Source: Clostridiales bacterium
GTDB lineage: Bacteria; Bacillota; Clostridia; Lachnospirales; Lachnospiraceae
DNA: 64,000 bases
Direction: 5' to 3'
NCBI GenBank assembly: GCA_018365455.1
Contig: JAGZJZ010000034.1
Coordinates: 1-64,000 of the forward strand
Shown here: one piece after another, positions 7,857-17,475 of the stretch
Layout: every line of letters begins with the position of its first letter
Numbering within the stretch: position 1 is the stretch's first letter
Notes under the pieces: model-generated
Database searches by the model: none
Told to the model about the DNA's origin: nothing
What the model saw: the letters and a program-made list of their open reading frames with translations, nothing else
Position numbers and translations under genes: made by a program

Positions 7857-9359
7857 ATGCTGGAATTAAAAAATATAAGTAAAATTTTCCCGGGGGTTAA
7901 AGCACTGGATGATGTTTCCCTAAGCTTTTGCAAAGGTGAAATACATGCTTTAATGGGTGAAAATGGTGCCGGGAAATCAACCCTCATGAAAATTATAACG
8001 GGAATTTATCATCCGGATATGGGAGAGATGTATCTGGATGGAGAGAAAGCAGATATCAAGAATTTCAGGGATGCAGTTGCCCATGATATTAATATGGTAA
8101 GTCAGGAAATTCAGGTTATCCCGGAATCAACGGTGGCTGAAAACATTATTTTAGACCGGATTGACCAGTATAAAAAAAGAGGGATGGTGGACTGGAAGCG
8201 GATTAATGAGACAGCGGAGAAGTATCTGCGCATTGTGGGACTGGATATCAGCCCAACCCAGAAAATTGAGCATCTGACGGCAGCTCAGAAGCAGTTAATT
8301 CAGATAGCGAAAGCGTTGTCCTCAAATGCAAAATACATACTCCTGGATGAGCCTACATCCTCTTTGACCACTTACGAGAGCAATAATCTGATTAAGATTG
8401 TAAAGCGTCTAAAGGAACAGAATGTGGCAGTTATCTTTGTATCCCATAAACTGGAAGAGGTAATCGCACTTTGTGATAAAGTATCCGTACTGAGAGACGG
8501 GAAATATGTGGGGACAAAAAGCTGTGTGGGAATTACCAGACAGGACATTGTAAAAATGATGATTGGGCGGGAGGAATCAAATGAACACCTGGGATTTCTG
8601 GATGTGAAAGAAGATGTGGTGCTGGAAGCGAAAAATATCACCACATACGGGCAGTTTGACCATGTTGGATTCCAGCTAAAGCGTGGGGAAATCCTTGGAT
8701 TTTATGGGTTGGTTGGCTCCGGACGGACAGAATTAGTGAGGCTTTTAATTGGTGCAGATAAAATGGATCAGGGTGAAGTTTATGTAAAAGGAAAAAAGGC
8801 ATCCATTAATTCTGTCCAGGACAGCCTGGAGCGGTATGGCATCGGGTATGTATCGGAAAACAGGAAAGAAGAAGGACTGATTCTGGACTTTTCGGTTGGC
8901 ACAAATACAACCATAACAATATGGTCCCGCATACGCAATAAGTTTAAGAAGATCAGCGTAAAGGAAGAAGAGAAAACGATCCGCTATATGATCGACAAAA
9001 TGAAAATCAAGACGCCCACTGCGGAAACCAAAGTAGGAAGCCTCTCCGGCGGAAATCAGCAAAAGGTGAGCATCGGGAAGTGGCTGGCTGCAGACTGTGA
9101 TGTGCTCATTATCGACGAGCCTACGGTTGGCGTTGATGTAGGGGCGAAAAAATATATTCATGATTTAATCTGGAGTCTTGCCAAGGATGAAGGGAAATCC
9201 ATTATCCTGATTTCTTCCGATATGCCTGAAATGATTACCCTTGCCAGACGTATTCTGGTATTTAAAGACCAGAAGATTACAGGTGAAATTGATAACCTGA
9301 ATGCCGGGGAACGAAGATATGAGGATGTAAGCGGTGAGATTGGAAAATTGATGGCTTAA
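7857..9359 (+). CDS. Sugar ABC transporter ATPase, two nucleotide-binding domains (RbsA/MglA family)
   Basis: A 500-residue cytoplasmic ATPase with tandem ABC domains. The first (residues about 1-240) has Walker A GENGAGKST and Walker B LLDEPTSSL. The second (about 250-500) has a degenerate Walker A region GLVGSGRTE, the signature SGGNQQ and Walker B IDEPTVGVD, as in RbsA and MglA. It powers the 5535/6691 importer. I prefer the ATG at 7857 with GGAGG five bases upstream. A GTG at 7845 with its own GGGAGG would add four residues. A strong terminator at 9404-9450 closes the operon. Confidence 0.9.
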   Translation: MLELKNISKIFPGVKALDDVSLSFCKGEIHALMGENGAGKSTLMKIITGIYHPDMGEMYLDGEKADIKNFRDAVAHDINMVSQEIQVIPESTVAENIILDRIDQYKKRGMVDWKRINETAEKYLRIVGLDISPTQKIEHLTAAQKQLIQIAKALSSNAKYILLDEPTSSLTTYESNNLIKIVKRLKEQNVAVIFVSHKLEEVIALCDKVSVLRDGKYVGTKSCVGITRQDIVKMMIGREESNEHLGFLDVKEDVVLEAKNITTYGQFDHVGFQLKRGEILGFYGLVGSGRTELVRLLIGADKMDQGEVYVKGKKASINSVQDSLERYGIGYVSENRKEEGLILDFSVGTNTTITIWSRIRNKFKKISVKEEEKTIRYMIDKMKIKTPTAETKVGSLSGGNQQKVSIGKWLAADCDVLIIDEPTVGVDVGAKKYIHDLIWSLAKDEGKSIILISSDMPEMITLARRILVFKDQKITGEIDNLNAGERRYEDVSGEIGKLMA

Positions 9360-9403
9360 GAAAAGGACCGGCAAAGACAGTAAAAATAACGAAATAAATG
9401 CAG

Positions 9404-9450
9404 GGCTGTCCCATAGGGCTGAGAGATCAGGTTTATGGGGCAGCCTTTTT
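9404..9450 (+). terminator. Intrinsic terminator after the ribose-type ABC operon
   Basis: GGCTGTCCCATA (9404-9415) pairs with TATGGGGCAGCC (9434-9445), followed by TTTTT at 9446-9450. Confidence 0.8.
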
Positions 9451-9537
9451 GCGGGCAGCCGCATTCTACAGTTGTAACCTTTGCCGGGATATTATATGAT
9501 AACAATAAAGTACAGATTTCCCAGGGAGGGGTGCCCT

Positions 9538-11274
9538 ATGAAAAAGAAAAGATCAAAGAGTATAGCTTTTAGTATTTCTATTTATTTTATTCTACTAAAT
9601 GTAGTCAGTTTTCTCCTGTTCTTTTACCTGATTAATTCCCAGTATTTTAAAATTGCAAAGTCTAATATTATGGAAAATAATCAAATAGCAGCGGACAACA
9701 TTGCAAAAGGTGTGGATGATGTCCGGTTCTATTTAAACGACCTCACATTGAAAATGTACTCGGATGAAACGCTGAATGACCTTTGCAGCCAGATTTTCAG
9801 AGGGGAGTATGAGAATGAATCCCAGCGCCAGTCTTTGGCTTTCCAGGCGGAGAGCCGGTGCTATGACTATTTACTGTCCTATAATTTTATACATTCGGTG
9901 GGCTTATTTCTGGAAGATGCAGCTAAGACCGATATATATTTAATTAAGAATTACAGCAGTACCACCTACCAGGTTCACCGGGCTTACCGGGAATATGCCC
10001 AGGAACAGGTGATCAGGAATAAGGGGGCAATGAAGTGCTTTGATGTGGGCAAGGATCACAGTATTATATTTGCCAGGACGATTAAAGACTTTCGCAATGT
10101 ACTCAAAGATGACCAGATTACCGGAACAGTAATGGTAATGATCCGGGGGCAATACATACGGGATATTTTAAAAAGTGCAGTTACTACGCCGGGAAGTTAT
10201 GGCATGCTGGTAAATGGCAGCGGGGAGGTGACTTATGCCACCCGGGACGGACTTGCAGGGAAATTATTATCAGAAGTGGAAAAAGAGGAAGCAGACAGAG
10301 GAGCAATGCCGCAGATTCTGGAGAGGGGGATAGATTCTCTGGGGCAGAATCTGGTGATTGTAACACCTTTTCAGGATATCAGCCTGTCGATCAGCTCCTT
10401 TAAGAATACATTAATCGAGTTTCTGATTATTTTAGTTATTCTAAACCTGCTTCTGGTGCTTCTGATTTCCAAAAAATTAACCAAACCCATGCATGATTTT
10501 GTACATCAGATCCAGGATATAGGCATAACGGAGATAGCCAGGCAGGTAGATGCAAATGGCTACAGTGAGATTGAAAATATCGCCGATGACTTTAATCACA
10601 TGCTGACCCGTATCCAGAATCTGGTGAATGAGAATTATGTGATCAGCCTGAATGAAAAGAATGCCCGGATTGAGGCTCTTCAATCCCAGATTAACCCGCA
10701 TTTTATATTTAATACATTGGATACCATTAACTGGAAGGTGATGTTTCTGGATATGCCGGAGGTTACAAACATGATTACCTGCCTGGGTGATATGCTGCGC
10801 TACACGACTTATCAATATGGAAAAGAAGTAACGGCCAGTCAGGAAATGCTCCAGATTAAGAATTATCTTTATATTCAGGAGATTCGGTATGACCATTCCT
10901 TTCAGACCTATTATCATGTGGAGGAAGAAGCGTTAAAGCAGGTTATACCATGCCTGATTATTCAGCCTTTAGTGGAAAATGCAGTCGTTCATGGCCTAAA
11001 GGATAAGAAAGACGGCGTTCTGGTAATAAAGCTTTGCATCCGGGAGCAGATGCTTAGGATCATGGTTTTTGATAATGGAAATGGAATGGATCAGCAGAAA
11101 ATCAGGGAGGTGTATGAGAAATCCAAAGGAACATTAAAAGAGAGTATTGGGTTATCCAATGTAAATCAAAGAATCTGCCTGACTTACGGGATGGAAAAAG
11201 GATTGAATATGAAAAGCCGTGTGGGACATTACACCAGAATTGAAATATCAATACCGGTTGCAAAGACTAAGTGA
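9538..11274 (+). CDS. YesM-type sensor histidine kinase
   Basis: A 578-residue membrane kinase. A helix at residues about 12-33 is followed by an extracellular sensor domain to about 290. A second membrane segment (FLIILVILNLLLVLLI) leads into a HAMP-like region and the His_kinase domain with the phospho-acceptor motif ALQSQINPHFIFNTLD. The ATPase part has QPLVENAVVHGL and DNGNGM. YesM-type kinases usually sense sugars together with a binding protein and control neighbouring ABC operons. The ATG at 9538 has GGAGGGG seven bases upstream; a TTG at 9481 has no such site. It pairs with the response regulator that follows and likely controls the 13064 transporter operon. Confidence 0.88.
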   Translation: MKKKRSKSIAFSISIYFILLNVVSFLLFFYLINSQYFKIAKSNIMENNQIAADNIAKGVDDVRFYLNDLTLKMYSDETLNDLCSQIFRGEYENESQRQSLAFQAESRCYDYLLSYNFIHSVGLFLEDAAKTDIYLIKNYSSTTYQVHRAYREYAQEQVIRNKGAMKCFDVGKDHSIIFARTIKDFRNVLKDDQITGTVMVMIRGQYIRDILKSAVTTPGSYGMLVNGSGEVTYATRDGLAGKLLSEVEKEEADRGAMPQILERGIDSLGQNLVIVTPFQDISLSISSFKNTLIEFLIILVILNLLLVLLISKKLTKPMHDFVHQIQDIGITEIARQVDANGYSEIENIADDFNHMLTRIQNLVNENYVISLNEKNARIEALQSQINPHFIFNTLDTINWKVMFLDMPEVTNMITCLGDMLRYTTYQYGKEVTASQEMLQIKNYLYIQEIRYDHSFQTYYHVEEEALKQVIPCLIIQPLVENAVVHGLKDKKDGVLVIKLCIREQMLRIMVFDNGNGMDQQKIREVYEKSKGTLKESIGLSNVNQRICLTYGMEKGLNMKSRVGHYTRIEISIPVAKTK

Positions 11275-11407
11275 AGAAGCGTTTTGGACATGCAAAGATG
11301 AGCGTTGGTTGAAGGAAAATTTATAGAAAGGAAGCCACGGTGTGATTCTTTCAACGTTTTATTGTGGCTGTATTGCAGCAGATCTGCAATATGCAGTGGG
11401 TATAAAA

Positions 11408-12961
11408 ATGATCAGGGTAATTGTCGTAGATGATGAAAAAGTCATTCGGGAAGGAATCGGGAGATTTGTAAAGGAAACAGAGGGGTTTGAATTATTGCAG
11501 ATCTGTGAAAATGGATTCATGGCATTTGAGGCAATACAGGATAAAAAACCGGATCTTGTGATATGCGATATTCTCATGCCTAAATGGGATGGCATTCAAC
11601 TGATCGGCGCATGCAGAGAAAAAGAAATCCAGTGTGAATTTGTTCTGCTAAGCGGTTACAGTGAATTTGAATATGCCAGAGCGGCTATACGGTATCAGGT
11701 GCTGGATTATATTAACAAGCCCATCAATCCTACCCTTTTAAAGAAAATGCTGGAAGATGCAGCCAGGGTGATCGGGAATAAGAATGAAATGAAGAAAAAA
11801 TTGCAGTCCACGATTTATGATAAGGTCCTGGAAGAGGAGGGCATGTCCGGAAATGAAGAGCACATGGAACAACTGCAGATCCATATGCCTCACAGAGTAT
11901 TGGCGGTTAACGTAGGAGATGTGAAAGGAAATGGAATTGAATCGGATCATATCAGGGATTACTGCGAAAAAATTTTACAAAAACAGGCATATGAGCAGTA
12001 TATTGTTTATATAAAAAATGGAATTATCGTTATAATCCTGGTAGGAGTGGATACCCGGGAACATGCAATAGAAAAAATTTGGATGGAATTAAAGAAATAC
12101 GGGAAGGGACAAGGCGGTAATGCTGCGCTTGGAATTGGGGATGCAGTGTCTGGAATGAAGGGAATTCCCATGTCCTACAGAAAAGCAAAAGCGGCTTTAT
12201 ATGAAGCACAGAGCGGACAGAAAGCACGTGCAAAAGAGGGCGGACTAAACGGACGCTGCTGCTTTTTTGAGCGTCTGCCATATCCGTATAAAAGTCCCGG
12301 CAGTATTTATGCCAGGGATATTTCGGCAGTGGAGCATGCGCTGCATCTGCACAACCGGGAACAGGTTCTGGAAGCGGTGCAGGAAACCATATGCCGCTAT
12401 CAGAAATCTCAGCCGCCATATGTTATTTATTCTTTCATACAAAGATGTGCAAAAGAAATATGGAATCTGTGCGAAGAAAATGCGGCATTACCCCAGGAAT
12501 ATGAACAAAAGGATCTTTCTTCACAATTAACGGCGGCACCGAATGTAGAACAGCTTCTGGAACGGTTTTATTCCTTTGCTGTACCGGCATGCAAATCCTT
12601 AGAGCAGATTCGCGGAAAGCATTACGGAGGTACGATAGATGAGGTAATCAGCTATATTCATTTAAAATATACCCAGGATATCTCTATAGAAAAAATTTGC
12701 AGTGTATTCTATTTTAATCAGAGCTACTTTTCCTCTTTATTCAAGTCTAAAACGGGATGTAATTACAATGATTATGTAACCAATTTAAGAGTTGAAAAGG
12801 CAAAAGAGCTTTTAAAATCAGGAAATTATAAAATCACTGAGATTTCAGAAATGGTGGGGTATAACTCATCCAGATACTTTTCTAAAGTATTCCGTTCCCG
12901 TACCGGAGAACTGCCTCAGGAATACAAGAACCGCTTTCTGAGCAAAGGGACGGATCAATAG
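11408..12961 (+). CDS. YesN-type response regulator with AraC DNA-binding domain
   Basis: A 517-residue cytoplasmic regulator. Residues 1-120 are a receiver domain (MIRVIVVDDEK; LVICDILMPKWDG with the phospho-acceptor Asp; YINKPI with the conserved Lys). The middle is a variable region. The last 100 residues are two AraC helix-turn-helix motifs (FNQSYFSSLFKSKTG; VGYNSSRYFSKVFRSRTG). It would be phosphorylated by the 9538 kinase and activate transport genes. The start is uncertain. ATG 11408 matches the family's N-terminus but has a weak site. An in-frame GTG at 11342 has AAAGGAAG seven bases upstream and would add 22 residues. Confidence 0.88.
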   Translation: MIRVIVVDDEKVIREGIGRFVKETEGFELLQICENGFMAFEAIQDKKPDLVICDILMPKWDGIQLIGACREKEIQCEFVLLSGYSEFEYARAAIRYQVLDYINKPINPTLLKKMLEDAARVIGNKNEMKKKLQSTIYDKVLEEEGMSGNEEHMEQLQIHMPHRVLAVNVGDVKGNGIESDHIRDYCEKILQKQAYEQYIVYIKNGIIVIILVGVDTREHAIEKIWMELKKYGKGQGGNAALGIGDAVSGMKGIPMSYRKAKAALYEAQSGQKARAKEGGLNGRCCFFERLPYPYKSPGSIYARDISAVEHALHLHNREQVLEAVQETICRYQKSQPPYVIYSFIQRCAKEIWNLCEENAALPQEYEQKDLSSQLTAAPNVEQLLERFYSFAVPACKSLEQIRGKHYGGTIDEVISYIHLKYTQDISIEKICSVFYFNQSYFSSLFKSKTGCNYNDYVTNLRVEKAKELLKSGNYKITEISEMVGYNSSRYFSKVFRSRTGELPQEYKNRFLSKGTDQ

Positions 12962-12976
12962 AAAATGCAAGAATAG

Positions 12977-13013
12977 TGTACCATTTCCTAGAAATTGGTA
13001 CATTGTTTTTTTT
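12977..13013 (+). terminator. Intrinsic terminator after the YesMN pair
   Basis: TGTACCATTTC (12977-12987) pairs with GAAATTGGTACA (12991-13002), followed by eight T at 13006-13013. Confidence 0.8.
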
Positions 13014-13063
13014 ATAGATAAAACTTATATTATTGGTATCAAACAAGTGAAGGAGAGGGTACT

Positions 13064-14434
13064 ATGAAGAAGCGGTTTATCAGCATTTTATTAGCATTGA
13101 CACTTGCAGCAGGTCTGGCAGCATGCGGCGGTTCCGGTAACAGCGGGTCAGAAGAAACAAAAGGCGGTGCAGGGACAGAGACGACCCAAAATCCAACAGA
13201 GAAGGCGGCAGAATCCGTGACAAGTTCACAGGACACAGAAACGGCGTCTGTACAGGAAAGTGAGGCGTCAGAGGAAGGAAGCAGCCAGCCATTTGCGGGA
13301 GAGACGGTTACGGTTTATACCAGAAATGTGGATATGGCTGGATGGCAGCCATTTGTGGATCTGGTAAAAGAGAAAACAGGTATCATCGTGGAGGGCGTAG
13401 TGGCGCCCACAAATTACCCCGATGTGGTGACAAAATTAAGCTCTATCCTGACCGCAGGAGACGATTCTTTTGATATAGTACATTTAGACGAGCTGTTAGG
13501 AGTCACCTACAGTACAGCGGGCTATCTGGAACCGATTAATGAAATCATCGAAGCTGAAAAAGAAAATTATCCTGCAGATGTTTTGGAGCGTATATGCAAG
13601 AGTGCAGATGGAAACTATTATCTGCTGCCCCAGGAATTAAATGCCATGTATTTGTTTATCAACAAGGAGGTCTTTGACAAAGCGGGGGCAAAGATTCCGA
13701 CAAATACTGATGAATTCCTGGAAACGGCAAAGGCAATGACGGATGAAAATACCTATGGCTATGGTGCAGCCTGGTCCAAGGGCGGGCAGTTATACAATGA
13801 TTTAATCCGATGGATGTATTGCTTTGAAGGTGATATCTATGACTGGACCAAACCGGAGTCAAAAGAAGCACTGCAGTTTATGTATGACATGCTTTATAAG
13901 GACAAAGTAGTATCAGAAGCAGCTCTTGGTGACAGCTATGATGCGATGAATCAGAAAATTATCGACAACAAATATGGAATGGTGTTCCAGTGGGCTTATC
14001 TGGCAGATGTCTGCGGCGATAAATGGGGGGATGCCATACAGATTGAAGCTATGCCCATGTTCAAAACAAATCACACGATCGTAGCAGGATGGCATATGGC
14101 AATTAATAAAAACTCGAAAAAAGTTGATGCGGCAAAAGAGGTTCTGAAGGTATGGGCAAGTGAAGAAGGGCAGATGTGCAATCTCCAGATGGAAGGTTCT
14201 TCCCACACTAAGGTAATGGCAAAGCCGGAGGCTAAAGAAGTCAATCGGGCTGGACAGGCACTGGAAGAATATTCTGCAGCAGGTTCCTTGGTTCCAAGGC
14301 CAATGCCGCCAACAGTAAATGAGCTTATGGAGGCAGCGGAGACCTATGCACAGTCTTATCTGACAAATCAAATGTCTTTGGATGAATGTGTGGAAAAAGC
14401 TACGGCGGAAATACAGGCACTTGTGGAAGGCTAA
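13064..14434 (+). CDS. Carbohydrate ABC transporter substrate-binding lipoprotein
   Basis: A 456-residue family 1 extracellular solute-binding protein. The signal peptide ends in LAAC (Cys21). A Ser/Glu/Thr-rich linker follows to about residue 75, then the binding domain (ETVTVYTRNVDMAGWQPFVD; FDIVHLDELLG; YYLLPQELNAMYLFINKE). It would deliver an oligosaccharide or glycoside to the 14558/15457 permeases. No ATPase gene is in the operon; such systems commonly share an MsmK-type ATPase. AAGGAGAG precedes the ATG. A GC-rich hairpin at 14491-14510 follows and may keep expression of the binding protein above that of the permeases. Confidence 0.88.
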   Translation: MKKRFISILLALTLAAGLAACGGSGNSGSEETKGGAGTETTQNPTEKAAESVTSSQDTETASVQESEASEEGSSQPFAGETVTVYTRNVDMAGWQPFVDLVKEKTGIIVEGVVAPTNYPDVVTKLSSILTAGDDSFDIVHLDELLGVTYSTAGYLEPINEIIEAEKENYPADVLERICKSADGNYYLLPQELNAMYLFINKEVFDKAGAKIPTNTDEFLETAKAMTDENTYGYGAAWSKGGQLYNDLIRWMYCFEGDIYDWTKPESKEALQFMYDMLYKDKVVSEAALGDSYDAMNQKIIDNKYGMVFQWAYLADVCGDKWGDAIQIEAMPMFKTNHTIVAGWHMAINKNSKKVDAAKEVLKVWASEEGQMCNLQMEGSSHTKVMAKPEAKEVNRAGQALEEYSAAGSLVPRPMPPTVNELMEAAETYAQSYLTNQMSLDECVEKATAEIQALVEG

Positions 14435-14490
14435 ACACAACTGCACGTTATCAGACAATTGCAGCATTTTACAGACCGGTATAAAAGTGA

Positions 14491-14513
14491 GGGGACACTG
14501 CGGGGTCCCCTTT
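14491..14513 (+). terminator. Weak terminator or attenuator after the binding-protein gene
   Basis: GGGGAC and GTCCCC form a short strong stem at 14491-14510 followed by only TTT. The permease genes downstream appear to be in the same operon, so partial read-through is likely. Confidence 0.5.
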
Positions 14514-14557
14514 CAAAATCTCCGGCAGACAGATAGAAGATAGGGGAAGGTTGCGGG

Positions 14558-15445
14558 ATGAAAAAAATGTCAATGGGAAAAAGGCGGGTATTGGTAGCCT
14601 GGGCGCTGGTATTGCCGGCTCTGCTTGTGAGGGGCGCTACTATTATTTATCCGATGATTACCACAGCGTGGTATAGTCTTTTGAATTATAAAATGATAAC
14701 CCAGACAAAAAAATTTGTGGGGTTCCAAAATTATGTGAAGCTTTTGAAAGATCCGGGCGTTCAGGAGTCCATTCGCTTTACACTGATCTTTACCATTATT
14801 TCCGTTATTTTAATTATGACACTGGGCATTTTACTGGCGTTAGTTTTAAACGTGAAATTCAGAGGAAAGAAATTTTTACGGTCTATTGTACTGATACCCT
14901 GGGCAATGCCTACAATTGTGATTGGCATTGCGGCACAGTGGGCATTTAATGATACTTATGGCTTTGTTAATGATCTGCTGTCCAGGCTCAGCCAGTCAGA
15001 CTTTAATTTTGCATGGCTGGTAAATCCGGCAGGTGCCCAGGCGGCGGTCATTATCGTAGATGTGTGGAAAAATGTACCGTTCTTTGCAATAATGGTGCTG
15101 GCTGCACTGCAGGGGGTATCACTGGAATTGTATGAATCGGCAGCCATGGACGGAGCAGGGGCAATCAAACGTTTTTTTGCAATTACCATTCCGCATATCA
15201 AACGGGTTCTGATTACCATGGGATTGTTTTTTACGCTTTGGCGTCTTACAAGCTTTGATCTGGTCTATGCCATGACCCAGGGCGGTCCCGGTGCAAAGAC
15301 ATCTTTAATCAGTTATAAAATAACAACAGAAGCCTTTAAGAACCTGAACTATGGATATGCATCAGCCATTTCTATGATGCTGTTCCTGATCATGATTATT
15401 GTTGCCGGCGGCGGTATGCGTCTGCAGAAAAAAATTGACTACTAG
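14558..15445 (+). CDS. Sugar ABC transporter permease (MalF/UgpA type)
   Basis: A 295-residue inner-membrane permease of the BPD_transp_1 family with six predicted helices. It carries the EAA-type loop that contacts the ATPase (LYESAAMDGAGAIKRFFAITIPH). It has the first-permease feature of these systems, an N-terminal helix followed by a TxxTAWYSLLN segment. It forms a heterodimer with the 15457 product. GGGGAAGG precedes the ATG. Confidence 0.9.
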   Translation: MKKMSMGKRRVLVAWALVLPALLVRGATIIYPMITTAWYSLLNYKMITQTKKFVGFQNYVKLLKDPGVQESIRFTLIFTIISVILIMTLGILLALVLNVKFRGKKFLRSIVLIPWAMPTIVIGIAAQWAFNDTYGFVNDLLSRLSQSDFNFAWLVNPAGAQAAVIIVDVWKNVPFFAIMVLAALQGVSLELYESAAMDGAGAIKRFFAITIPHIKRVLITMGLFFTLWRLTSFDLVYAMTQGGPGAKTSLISYKITTEAFKNLNYGYASAISMMLFLIMIIVAGGGMRLQKKIDY

Positions 15446-15456
15446 GGGGCGGGAAA

Positions 15457-16290
15457 ATGAAAAAATCAAAAGCTTATAAAGTCTTTATCTGGATTACGGC
15501 ACTTGTTCTGGCTCTGATCATTTTATTTCCGGTATTCTGGATATTTACATCCTCAATTACGGAAAAAGAGTTATTATTTACTACGCCCGTGACCTATTTT
15601 CCGGAAAATCCAACCCTTCAGAATTACTTTACGCTGTTTCAAGAGGTGGATGTCAGCGGTCTGTCGTTCAATACATTGATTGTAGCCGTTTTTGCCATTA
15701 TTGCATCAATTGTGATCAGTATACTGGCAGCATATTCCTTTGCCAGATTTACCTTCCGGGGGGCGGGAGCAGCTTATTCACTGTTGGTCTTTTCCGCAAT
15801 GCTGCCGGTGATTATGACCTTGATCCCCATGTTCCAGACATATAAGACACTGCATCTTCACGATACCCATCTGGGGTTGATCATTCTGTATGTCAGCGGA
15901 TTCATACCGTTTACGACCATGTCCTTTGTGACCTTTATACAGCAGATTCCCTATTCCCTGGAAGAAGCAGCGGCAGTAGACGGGGCAAATGTGTATACGA
16001 AGATATTCAAAGTGCTGTTTCCGCTTATGAAGCCGGCTATTGCTACAATGGCTATTATTAACTTTATCAATACCATGAATGAGTTTATGATTCCGCTGGT
16101 TTTTACCAACCGGAAAGCAACGCCGCTGAGCGTGGGGCTCACTTTGATTCCAAGGATAAACCAGTACAACGTTCCCTGGGAGAAGATCAGTGCCCTGGCA
16201 ACAATCATGATGATACCCATTGTATTATTTGTTATATTGTTTGAAAAAAATATCATAGACGGATTGACTGCCGGAAGTGTAAAGCAATAG
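15457..16290 (+). CDS. Sugar ABC transporter permease (MalG/UgpE type)
   Basis: A 277-residue permease of the BPD_transp_1 family with about six helices and the ATPase-contact loop SLEEAAAVDGANVYTKIFKVLFPLMKP. It starts 11 bases after the 15445 stop with GGGGGCGGG upstream and pairs with the 14558 product. The C-terminal end (IIDGLTAGSVKQ) is typical of MalG-like proteins. Two UroD-superfamily genes follow in the same direction, which suggests the imported substrate is demethylated. Confidence 0.9.
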   Translation: MKKSKAYKVFIWITALVLALIILFPVFWIFTSSITEKELLFTTPVTYFPENPTLQNYFTLFQEVDVSGLSFNTLIVAVFAIIASIVISILAAYSFARFTFRGAGAAYSLLVFSAMLPVIMTLIPMFQTYKTLHLHDTHLGLIILYVSGFIPFTTMSFVTFIQQIPYSLEEAAAVDGANVYTKIFKVLFPLMKPAIATMAIINFINTMNEFMIPLVFTNRKATPLSVGLTLIPRINQYNVPWEKISALATIMMIPIVLFVILFEKNIIDGLTAGSVKQ

Positions 16291-16378
16291 AGGAATTCGG
16301 GCGTTAGGAATAGGATGAGCCAGCTTGTGCTATTCCGGGGTAAAAAATGAAAGAGATGAAAAGCAGGAGGATTGCAGT

Positions 16379-17458
16379 ATGAATGCAAGAGAGCGGGTAT
16401 TGGCAGTGGTTAACAGAAGAATTCCGGATAAAATCCCGAAGGATTTAAGCTGGGGATTGTGTCCGGCATTGGAGGAAGAATTTCGAAAAAGAACAGGTTG
16501 CGTGGATTACTATGAATACTTTGGATTGGATATCAGGCTATTGGATTTTGCGCCCACGGAGTTGATAAGAGATTTTTCGGCATATTATGTGGGCAGGGAT
16601 CAGGAACCGGGTTTTTCCATCAATGAATGGGGCGTGGGAAGCGGAAAGTCCAGGGATGCGAGTTTGCATTTCGAACACATCATCTCGCCTCTTAAAGCAG
16701 GGATGACAGAACAGCAGGCTGAAGAATTTCCACTGCCGGACTTTTTAGAACCCAAGAGAAGTGCACATTTTAAAGCTTATGTGGACCAGTGTCATGAAAA
16801 AGGTCTGGCTGTGTGCGGAAGTCTGACCCAGACTATTTTTGAAAAGGCCTGGGCTATCCGGGGATTTGAAGAGACCATGATGGATATGCTGACAGAGCCG
16901 GAAGCCATCACAATATTGATGGAACGCATTACCCAGCTTCGTATGGATCAGGTGGTACTTATGCTAAAGGCGGGGATTGATGTGCTTATGCTGGGGGATG
17001 ATGTTGGGATGCAGACGGGGATGCTCATTGGCGTGGATACATGGAGAGAGTTCCTTAAGCCCAGGCTGGCACGAATTATTGCAAAAGCCAGGGAGATAAC
17101 GCCGGATATACCGGTCTTTTACCATTCCTGCGGGAATCCCAGCCAGATCATACCGGAGTTAATCGAGATAGGGGTAAATGTTTTAAATCCGATACAGCCG
17201 GAGTGCATGGATCTGCAGAAGATAAAGGATACTTATGGTGATCAGCTGGCATTCTGGGGAGGGGTAAGTGCCCAGACGAATCTTTCCTTTGGGACGCCGG
17301 AGCAGGTAAAGCAGGAGGTAAAACAGTGTATTAAAATTCTTGGACAGGACGGCGGCTATCTGATCGGGCCTAATCATATGGTGGAACCGGAAGTGAGCTG
17401 GGAGAATCTGATGGCCTTTTTTGAAGCAGTAGAGGAATACGGGACTTATTGGACTTGA
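16379..17458 (+). CDS. UroD-fold corrinoid methyltransferase-like protein
   Basis: A 359-residue protein of the uroporphyrinogen-decarboxylase superfamily, starting MNARERVLAVVNRRIPDKIP. His249-Ser-Cys251-Gly is the MtaA-like proximal zinc motif. The distal position reads IGPNHMVEPEVSWEN with His333 instead of Cys, as in the 4235 protein. MLGDDVGMQTGMLI matches the RFGDDLGMDTGMFM stretch of the 4235 protein, so the two are close paralogues. I chose the ATG at 16379, eight bases after AGGAGG; an in-frame ATG at 16325 has no good site. The gene follows two sugar permeases and overlaps the region just before the 17476 gene. A substrate-specific methyltransferase feeding the corrinoid protein is likely; the substrate is unknown. 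Confidence 0.74.
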   Translation: MNARERVLAVVNRRIPDKIPKDLSWGLCPALEEEFRKRTGCVDYYEYFGLDIRLLDFAPTELIRDFSAYYVGRDQEPGFSINEWGVGSGKSRDASLHFEHIISPLKAGMTEQQAEEFPLPDFLEPKRSAHFKAYVDQCHEKGLAVCGSLTQTIFEKAWAIRGFEETMMDMLTEPEAITILMERITQLRMDQVVLMLKAGIDVLMLGDDVGMQTGMLIGVDTWREFLKPRLARIIAKAREITPDIPVFYHSCGNPSQIIPELIEIGVNVLNPIQPECMDLQKIKDTYGDQLAFWGGVSAQTNLSFGTPEQVKQEVKQCIKILGQDGGYLIGPNHMVEPEVSWENLMAFFEAVEEYGTYWT

Positions 17459-17475
17459 GTGAAAAGGGGATAGAA